From S012-109 sp964425105 (GTDB taxonomy: Bacteria; Pseudomonadota; Gammaproteobacteria; SZUA-140): a stretch of 19,673 nucleotides of DNA. Positions 7,950-12,340 of the stretch are shown here, one piece after another; within the stretch, counting starts at the first letter, position 1, and each line of letters begins with the position of its first letter. The stretch spans positions 1 through 19,673 of the forward strand of contig CAYRLE010000045.1 in assembly GCA_964425105.1 (NCBI GenBank), written 5' to 3'. The position numbers and the translations under genes are program-made. The notes beneath the pieces are model-generated. The model did no database searches. It saw only the letters and a list, made by a program, of their open reading frames with translations, and was not told the DNA's origin.

Positions 7950-8097
7950 CATCAGATGCACATGCGGGTTCACCATATTCGATGGCGAGGTTATCAAATG
8001 CCGTGTCATGAAGATCAGCAGATCAGGGCCATCTCATGTGAAATGCACGAAATGCAAGCGGTGGGTTGAAATTCCATTTGCGGTCTGCGAGATATGA
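7927..8097 (+). CDS. Small zinc-ribbon protein, Com-like
   Basis: A 56-aa protein rich in cysteine: Cys11, Cys13, Cys25, Cys40, Cys43, Cys54, in the arrangement IRCTCG ... VKCTKCKRWVEI. This resembles the short zinc-finger proteins of the Mu Com type, which bind RNA to activate translation of a neighbouring gene; the likeness is in size and Cys pattern only, and no mom-like gene is visible nearby. Start ATG 7927 is preceded by AGG about 9 bp upstream and lies inside the end of the previous small gene (23-bp overlap). An upstream in-frame ATG at 7828 would give an N-terminus unlike a real protein and was not chosen. Confidence 0.6.
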   Translation: MKKSDNSNIRCTCGFTIFDGEVIKCRVMKISRSGPSHVKCTKCKRWVEIPFAVCEI

Positions 8098-8342
8098 AAA
8101 AGTGGATTTTTGATGTCCTTATTGCATTTGATCAGCTGGCCAACGTCGCATTCAAATGGCCGTTGAATCGGGTGTTCGGGATCCGGGGCTTCGGCGCCCC
8201 GGATGAGACGATCAGCAGCGTGCTTGGCAAGCACTATGATCAGTGCCGTTTCTGCAGGGCAGTTTGTAAATTGCTCAGCAGATTGCTCGGCGACAAGCAT
8301 TGTCGACGCGCCATAGAGGCTGATGAGGGAGAGCAAGCATGA
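8094..8342 (+). CDS. Conserved small phage protein, function unknown
   Basis: An 82-aa protein overlapping its neighbours on both sides by ATGA. The sequence IAFDQLANVAF ... GAPDETISSVLGKHYD ... GDKHCRRAIEADEGEQA follows a pattern I recall from small proteins between head and lysis genes of many proteobacterial phages (FDQLxN, then PDETxSS, then a C-terminal HCRRAxE). These are sometimes labelled pseudo-helicase in databases, without real support. It has Cys51, Cys54, Cys58 and Cys70. A strong hairpin lies within its coding sequence (8181-8204). Confidence 0.65.
   Translation: MKKWIFDVLIAFDQLANVAFKWPLNRVFGIRGFGAPDETISSVLGKHYDQCRFCRAVCKLLSRLLGDKHCRRAIEADEGEQA
8181..8204 (+). other. Strong hairpin inside a coding region
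   Basis: ATCCGGGGC (8181-8189) is the exact inverted repeat of GCCCCGGAT (8196-8204) around a TTCGGC loop, which can close as a stable UUCG-like turn. No T-run follows, so it is not a classical terminator. It may be an RNA-stability or processing element between the small upstream genes and the fibre genes, or coding coincidence (it encodes IRGFGAPD). Confidence 0.5.
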
Positions 8343-8758
8343 AGTATTTATACCGTTTGAGCGGCGGTGAAGTCCTGTCGCAGTCTATAGAAGTGGATCC
8401 CTGGCCGGGGGTCGATACCAGATTCTACGGAGTGCTGACCGACCCGGCAGTAGATTCAGGACTCGACCCCAGCGCACCAAAGATCTGGGATGGAGCACTG
8501 ATCAGAAACGCAACAGCCGCAGAGATCTCCGCATTCCCAACGGCAGCTCAGACAGACGAGAATCTGATAGCCCGCGAGGAGGCCGCAGACCTGTTCCTGA
8601 CAGAGAAAGGACCGCTCGCAAAAATGTTTCGGCTATTTACGCTCGTCACACTGGATGAGGTCAATGTCTGCCGCCGGTTGCTCGGGCTCACTGACCTCAC
8701 CATCACTGACATCCGTGCGAAGGCGCGGGCCTATCTGGACGCCGGCGCCGCCGACTAA
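8339..8758 (+). CDS. Hypothetical phage protein, possible fibre-associated
   Basis: A 139-aa protein, coupled by ATGA to the previous gene and ending 2 bp before the fibre-like gene. The N-terminal half is beta-like and polar (YLYRLSGGEVLSQSIEVDPWPGVDTRFYGVLTDP, shortened in meaning: a small strand-rich domain with many Gly and Pro). The C-terminal half is helical (KMFRLFTLVTLDEVNVCRRL, then TDLTITDIRAKARAYL). This two-part build is common in small phage proteins encoded beside fibre genes. No named family was recognised. Confidence 0.6.
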   Translation: MKYLYRLSGGEVLSQSIEVDPWPGVDTRFYGVLTDPAVDSGLDPSAPKIWDGALIRNATAAEISAFPTAAQTDENLIAREEAADLFLTEKGPLAKMFRLFTLVTLDEVNVCRRLLGLTDLTITDIRAKARAYLDAGAAD

Positions 8759-8760
8759 CC

Positions 8761-10659
8761 ATGGCGCTCGATGTAAAAGTCGGGACGTTCTCATCCGCAG
8801 CTGGGACCCAGACGATTGCTATCGGATTCCAGCCGAAGGCTTTGGTGTTTTTTAGCATCGCAACAACTGGTCCGCAAGACAAAGGCGTCGTTCATGGTGT
8901 TGCTACAGGGGTATCGAACCAAGGGTGCATCGCGTCTGCATTGGATCACTTCTCAGGGTATGACTCGGGCATTATATCCAATTCGTCTTGTATTATATTT
9001 TTAGATAACGCAGGAACAATTATCGATGCGGCCAATCTTTCCGCCATCTCAAGCACAGGTTTTGATCTAACATGGACTACGTTTGGTGGCAGTAAATCCA
9101 TAAGTTATTTGGCGCTAGGAGGGGCCGATATTAACAATGCATTTGCGGGCAGTTTCATTTATCCAGCCGGGACAATACACGCAGAAACAGCACCTGGGTT
9201 CACGCCTGATGCCATAATGCTGCTATGCGGTGAATACACGGCGTTTGATGTAAAAAAAGAAGCATATGATATTTCCACTGGATTTGCAGTTTCTACGAAT
9301 AATTCGCAATGTTTTACCGCTAGAAGCAAGTCCGCTGGCGGCGCCGCGGATAGTGTTTCCGGATATAAATCCGGGAGAATAGCTGTAATTCCAGACCCCC
9401 CCAATAATTCAACGCGTTTTGAGGCGAGTGTTTCGTCGTTCGACGCAGCCGGATTCACTCTGAACAAGGATGTTGGCGGTATCCTGCAGGCTGGATGCGT
9501 CTATTTGGCACTAAAAGGCCCGTCGTTCAATATAAACACCGCAGCATCCCCAACAACAACCGGCACACAGTCGCTCACGGGGTTCGGGTTTCAGCCCGCT
9601 GCTGCGATATTTCATCACGCATACAACGACAATGCAGATGGCGTGTTCACAGAGCCTGCTGGCAGGGGGTTCGGGTCCACCGACGGAGCAAGCGAATTCG
9701 CCTGTGGCGACCTGCATAGATTGAATTCTCTTAATTTCGGGTCAAGGTATGTGTCCGGGAAGCTGATCACCATACCAGATGGTGGTGGCGTCGTAATAGA
9801 AGAGGCCGCATTATCCAGCTTCGATGTGGACGGCTTCACGATCAATTGGACCGCTGTCGATACCTCCGCTAGAAATTTCGGCTGGCTGGCCATAGGGCCT
9901 GCATCGGCAGGCGGCGGGACTCCGGTCTCTTCATCGCTGCAGTCACAGCTGGAGTCCCAGCAGGCGGCGAGATCGCAGATAGCGGCGATGCTGGAGAACA
10001 TGAGCCACGTCGGCCTGCCGAGCTCGGCGGGGTTTGAATGCGCCAGGGCGCTGTTGTCGGCTCATTTATGCGGGCTCGAATCCGTCTCGACGACGGCGGC
10101 AGCCGCGTCATCGTGGTATGGCACATTGGCTGCCCTGGCGGCGTCGTCGGTTGTCCGTTGGGAGTCTACAGGCCCGGTTTTGATCTCACCGCCATCCGCC
10201 ATCGAGGCTGCGCAGACAGCGCTGATGACGATGCCATCCGGGGCAGAGTCTCAGTCAATGGTTGCGCCATCATCTTCACCAGCCGTCGAAACCTTGTTCC
10301 GCCTGGTCGCCACGCTGGCCTCGGGATACGAGGCGCGAGGCATTGCCACGGCACCGGTGTCGACGGCGGTGGCGGTGGCCATCGAGGCGCTGCAGGCGGC
10401 GCGGCGCTCGCAGCCTGCACCCACCGAGGGCCTGGCGAGCGCGGTGCGGTTGTCGGCCTCGCCCATCGAGGCCTTGCGCGCCCTGGGGCGCAGCGGGATC
10501 AGCCCCGTTGAGGCGCTGGCCATGCTGGCGTCCATGGCCGGTGTGCCGTTCGAGGCCGACGGGGCTATTGTCGCGGTCAATTACCACGACCTCGAGCTGC
10601 TGCTGTCCGCCAGCGAGAGCATCGAGGCGATTCTGCGCGGGGACATCAACCTGCATTGA
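8761..10659 (+). CDS. Fibre-like virion protein with three tandem beta repeats and an Ala-rich helical tail
   Basis: A 632-aa protein. Residues about 6-121, 125-253 and 256-379 are three diverged copies of one roughly 120-aa domain. Each has a FQPKA or FTPDA type strand early (FQPKALVFF, FTPDAIMLL, FQPAAAIFHH). Each also ends with a GF(D/T)(L/I) strand followed by a closing strand (SYLALGG, VYLALKG, GWLAIG). From about 385 the protein changes to an Ala/Ser-rich, helix-prone tail with repeated P-x-EAL segments (for example SPIEALRALGRS, SPVEALAMLASM). Likely a surface-exposed head or tail fibre, or decoration protein, attached through the tail domain. The DNA for the first two repeats is clearly AT-richer than the window, pointing to recent exchange, while the C-terminal part returns to local composition. 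No strong ribosome-binding site precedes ATG 8761; coupling to the stop 2 bp upstream is likely. Confidence 0.75.
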   Translation: MALDVKVGTFSSAAGTQTIAIGFQPKALVFFSIATTGPQDKGVVHGVATGVSNQGCIASALDHFSGYDSGIISNSSCIIFLDNAGTIIDAANLSAISSTGFDLTWTTFGGSKSISYLALGGADINNAFAGSFIYPAGTIHAETAPGFTPDAIMLLCGEYTAFDVKKEAYDISTGFAVSTNNSQCFTARSKSAGGAADSVSGYKSGRIAVIPDPPNNSTRFEASVSSFDAAGFTLNKDVGGILQAGCVYLALKGPSFNINTAASPTTTGTQSLTGFGFQPAAAIFHHAYNDNADGVFTEPAGRGFGSTDGASEFACGDLHRLNSLNFGSRYVSGKLITIPDGGGVVIEEAALSSFDVDGFTINWTAVDTSARNFGWLAIGPASAGGGTPVSSSLQSQLESQQAARSQIAAMLENMSHVGLPSSAGFECARALLSAHLCGLESVSTTAAAASSWYGTLAALAASSVVRWESTGPVLISPPSAIEAAQTALMTMPSGAESQSMVAPSSSPAVETLFRLVATLASGYEARGIATAPVSTAVAVAIEALQAARRSQPAPTEGLASAVRLSASPIEALRALGRSGISPVEALAMLASMAGVPFEADGAIVAVNYHDLELLLSASESIEAILRGDINLH

Positions 10660-10686
10660 GACAAACCGCGCCCTTATCCTGTCTTG
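10660..10686 (+). repeat. Leader motif, copy 2 of 3
   Basis: Same motif as at 1672, starting directly after the TGA stop of the fibre-like gene. It matches copy 3 beyond the 27-bp core too (TGTCTTGACG). ATCCT (within the motif) and AGGAT at about 10698-10702 are complementary, and TATCC can alternatively pair with GGATA just upstream of that, so alternative RNA pairings exist. Confidence 0.88.
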
Positions 10687-10719
10687 ACGGCGGATATAGG
10701 ATGGCGGACAACCAGATCT

Positions 10720-10745
10720 GAGGCACAACGCGAGAGCGATAAGCC
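10720..10745 (+). repeat. Conserved GNRA-hairpin block, copy 1 of 2
   Basis: A 26-bp block identical to 12267-12292. It can fold as GGC-ACAA-CGC-GAGA-GCG-ATAA-GCC: an inner 3-bp stem capped by a GAGA tetraloop, a symmetric ACAA/ATAA internal loop, and an outer GGC/GCC stem. The final GCC is also the foot of the following terminator, so the outer pair and the terminator stem compete. Its ATAAG is complementary to CTTAT in the leader motif. Confidence 0.8.
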
Positions 10746-10781
10746 GGAGCAGGCCCATGAGGGGGCGCTCCGGCTTTTTTT
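10741..10781 (+). terminator. Intrinsic terminator upstream of the decoration-gene block
   Basis: AAGCCGGAGC (10741-10750) pairs with GCTCCGGCTT (10767-10776) as a 10-bp stem, followed by a run of seven T (10775-10781). It lies 14 bp before the start codon of the next gene and downstream of leader motif copy 2, so transcription starting at or before the motif must pass it to express 10795 onward. Confidence 0.88.
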
Positions 10782-10794
10782 GTGAGGACACGAT

Positions 10795-11535
10795 ATGCCA
10801 ATATTGTCCAGCGAACTCAAAAAATATGGCGCCCTGAGCCGACCGGAGGACGACGTCTCGGCCAGCGGCGGCGGCATCGATGCGTCCTGCGTGCTGGATG
10901 TCACGCAGATGGCGGCCAACGATCAGCTGCGCGCGGTGTCCGACAATGCCGCCGACACCATGAACCTGACCATCACCGGGCGCGACGCCACGGGCGCCAT
11001 CGTCAGCGAGACCAAGGCGCTCGCGGGCACAACGCCGGTGACTTTCGCCACCACATTCGAGCGTTTTCTCAAGGCAGCGCTTTCAGCCGCGCCGGCGGGC
11101 AACGTCACCATCGAGCGCAACACCAACCCATTCGACGATGTGGTCATCCTGCCTATCGGCAAGACGGCCGCCTCCATCCTGTTCATCGATTCCACCAGCG
11201 AGGCCTCGCCCACCACCCGCTACGAGAAGGAGTTCTGGCGCAACGAGAACGCCAGCCTGACCCTGACCAACGCCGACATCACCCTGACAGCCGATCCCTC
11301 TGCCTCCATCCGCATCGGCGTGGCCACGGCGAAGGACGACACCGGCAGCGTGACCAACCGCAAGACGGCGCCGGCCGGCGTGACGTTTGTGGACGACTCG
11401 GTGGCGCAGAACGTGCCCACAGGCGGGCTGGCGGCCAACGAAGCCATCGGCGTCTGGATCGAGATGAGCCGCGCGGCGGATGCCGCTGCCATCAAAAGCA
11501 GCTACACCACACAACTGGCGGGGACAACGGTATGA
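10795..11535 (+). CDS. Putative head decoration / virion structural protein
   Basis: A 246-aa protein with GAGG about 9 bp before the ATG. It begins MPILSSELKKYGALSRPEDD, a style typical of phage capsid-associated proteins. It continues as a Thr/Ala-rich, strand-dominated sequence (MNLTITGRDATGAIVSETKAL, shortened; TPVTFATTFERFLKA; SLTLTNADITLTADP) with no membrane or catalytic motif. Together with two small genes it forms a block flanked on both sides by the leader motif. Likely coats the head or contributes to the head surface; the exact family was not recognised. Confidence 0.7.
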   Translation: MPILSSELKKYGALSRPEDDVSASGGGIDASCVLDVTQMAANDQLRAVSDNAADTMNLTITGRDATGAIVSETKALAGTTPVTFATTFERFLKAALSAAPAGNVTIERNTNPFDDVVILPIGKTAASILFIDSTSEASPTTRYEKEFWRNENASLTLTNADITLTADPSASIRIGVATAKDDTGSVTNRKTAPAGVTFVDDSVAQNVPTGGLAANEAIGVWIEMSRAADAAAIKSSYTTQLAGTTV

Positions 11536-11867
11536 GGATCACCTGCATAGGCCCGGTGCTGGGCCGCTATACCCAGGCCGAGGCCCAGGCAGCCGGCAAG
11601 CCGTCCATGGCCGGTCATGTCAAGCGCGGCGTTGAGCGTCGGGAGGAGATCCCGGCGCGCGACGAAAATGGGAGCGTGATCCTGGGCGATGATGGCAGGC
11701 CTGTCATCGAGGAGGTAAAGACGCATGTTGCACCCTGCGGGCAGAACCTCACGGCACTCTACGACCAGGTGCCGGCCGACGGCGAGGACCACTATGTGAA
11801 ATGCCCGCAGTGCGGCAACGTGAGCCGGGTGACAAAACTGCCGCCTCCAGATGACGCCGGGGGTTGA
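11532..11867 (+). CDS. Small hypothetical protein with CPQC zinc-knuckle end
   Basis: A 111-aa protein; start ATG 11532 overlaps the previous stop as ATGA. The same frame is open far upstream across the previous gene, but that is antisense-like low-complexity (Arg/His-rich) sequence and not a protein. The C-terminal part has HVAPCGQNL (Cys about 80) and VKCPQCGNVSRV (CPQC), a plausible zinc ribbon. The N-terminus MRITCIGPVLGRYTQAEAQA and the middle part (KRGVERREEIPARDENGSV) are polar. Probably a small virion or assembly protein of the decoration block. Confidence 0.65.
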   Translation: MRITCIGPVLGRYTQAEAQAAGKPSMAGHVKRGVERREEIPARDENGSVILGDDGRPVIEEVKTHVAPCGQNLTALYDQVPADGEDHYVKCPQCGNVSRVTKLPPPDDAGG

Positions 11868-12211
11868 CGGTGCTGGTCGCCGGCGAGTACGGCAAGGTCC
11901 TGCGCATCAATGCCGGATATGACCTGAGCGGCGCCACGGCGTTTGCACTGACGGTGACCCGCCCCGACGCCTCGACGTTCTCGGCCGGGACGGCGCAGAT
12001 AACGGTGGGGGCCGCAACTATCCAGGCCAAGGTGGAGCGACCCGACGGGTCGGTCGTCCAGAAAACGTTCATCGCCGGGGAGTACGTGGAATACACGCTG
12101 ACGAACGGCGACATACCCATCAAGGGGCGCTACCACGCCAGGCTGCAGGCGGACTTTGGCGCGGCGCAGCGCCTGAGGAGCATCGACAAGGTATTCAGGG
12201 TGTTCGGCTGA
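11864..12211 (+). CDS. Small beta-sandwich-like virion protein
   Basis: A 115-aa frame beginning at TTG 11864, overlapping the previous stop as TTGA; GTG 11870 is an alternative start two codons on. The sequence (GKVLRINAGYDLSGATAFAL, TVTRPDASTFSAGTAQITV, SVVQKTFIAGEYVEYTLTNG, KGRYHARLQADF) has the alternating strands of an Ig-like domain. It recalls the N-terminal domain of BppU-type baseplate proteins and other small phage accessory structural proteins. A membrane role is unlikely. Its TGA stop overlaps leader motif copy 3. Confidence 0.65.
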   Translation: MTVLVAGEYGKVLRINAGYDLSGATAFALTVTRPDASTFSAGTAQITVGAATIQAKVERPDGSVVQKTFIAGEYVEYTLTNGDIPIKGRYHARLQADFGAAQRLRSIDKVFRVFG

Positions 12212-12236
12212 CATACCGCGCCCTTATTTTGTCTTG
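12210..12236 (+). repeat. Leader motif, copy 3 of 3
   Basis: Same motif as at 1672 and 10660; its GACA begins inside the TGA of the preceding gene. It is followed by a hairpin, GCCAC (12239-12243) with GTGGC (12252-12256), whose sequence differs from the corresponding part of the other copies. Confidence 0.88.
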
Positions 12237-12266
12237 ACGCCACAAGGTATGGTGGCACACAACGCA

Positions 12267-12292
12267 GAGGCACAACGCGAGAGCGATAAGCC
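12267..12292 (+). repeat. Conserved GNRA-hairpin block, copy 2 of 2
   Basis: Identical over 26 bp to 10720-10745, at nearly the same distance from its leader motif (58 nt against 61 nt from GACA to AGGCAC). The last bases form the base of the following terminator. Confidence 0.8.
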
Positions 12293-12329
12293 AGGCGGGA
12301 CCGTGGAGGCGGTCCGCCTGGCTTTTTTT
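12288..12329 (+). terminator. Intrinsic terminator upstream of the capsid gene
   Basis: AAGCCAGGCGG (12288-12298) pairs with CCGCCTGGCTT (12314-12324), extended inward by ACC/GGT, followed by seven T (12323-12329). It lies 11 bp before the ATG of the capsid precursor gene. The stem differs in sequence from the one at 10741 while the block before it is identical, so the structure rather than the stem sequence is conserved. Confidence 0.9.
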
Positions 12330-12340
12330 ATGGACCGGAC

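Noticed and set aside
10685..10713. TTGACG at 10685 and 12235 as a normal sigma70 -35 box
   Set aside because: At 16-18 bp spacing the downstream hexamers (GACAAC, ACACAA) do not resemble TATAAT, and the copy at 1672 has TTGCCA instead. A phage-specific promoter remains possible.
10660..10781. Leader element as a self-cleaving ribozyme (hammerhead, twister or pistol type)
   Set aside because: The conserved core bases of these ribozymes (for example CUGANGA and GAAA of the hammerhead) are not in the right order in any of the three copies.
10782..11531. Long in-frame extension upstream of the small CPQC gene at 11532
   Set aside because: It runs out of frame through the decoration gene at 10795, which has a good ribosome-binding site. 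The extension is Arg/His/Gly-rich nonsense, and the ATGA overlap at 11532 marks the real start.
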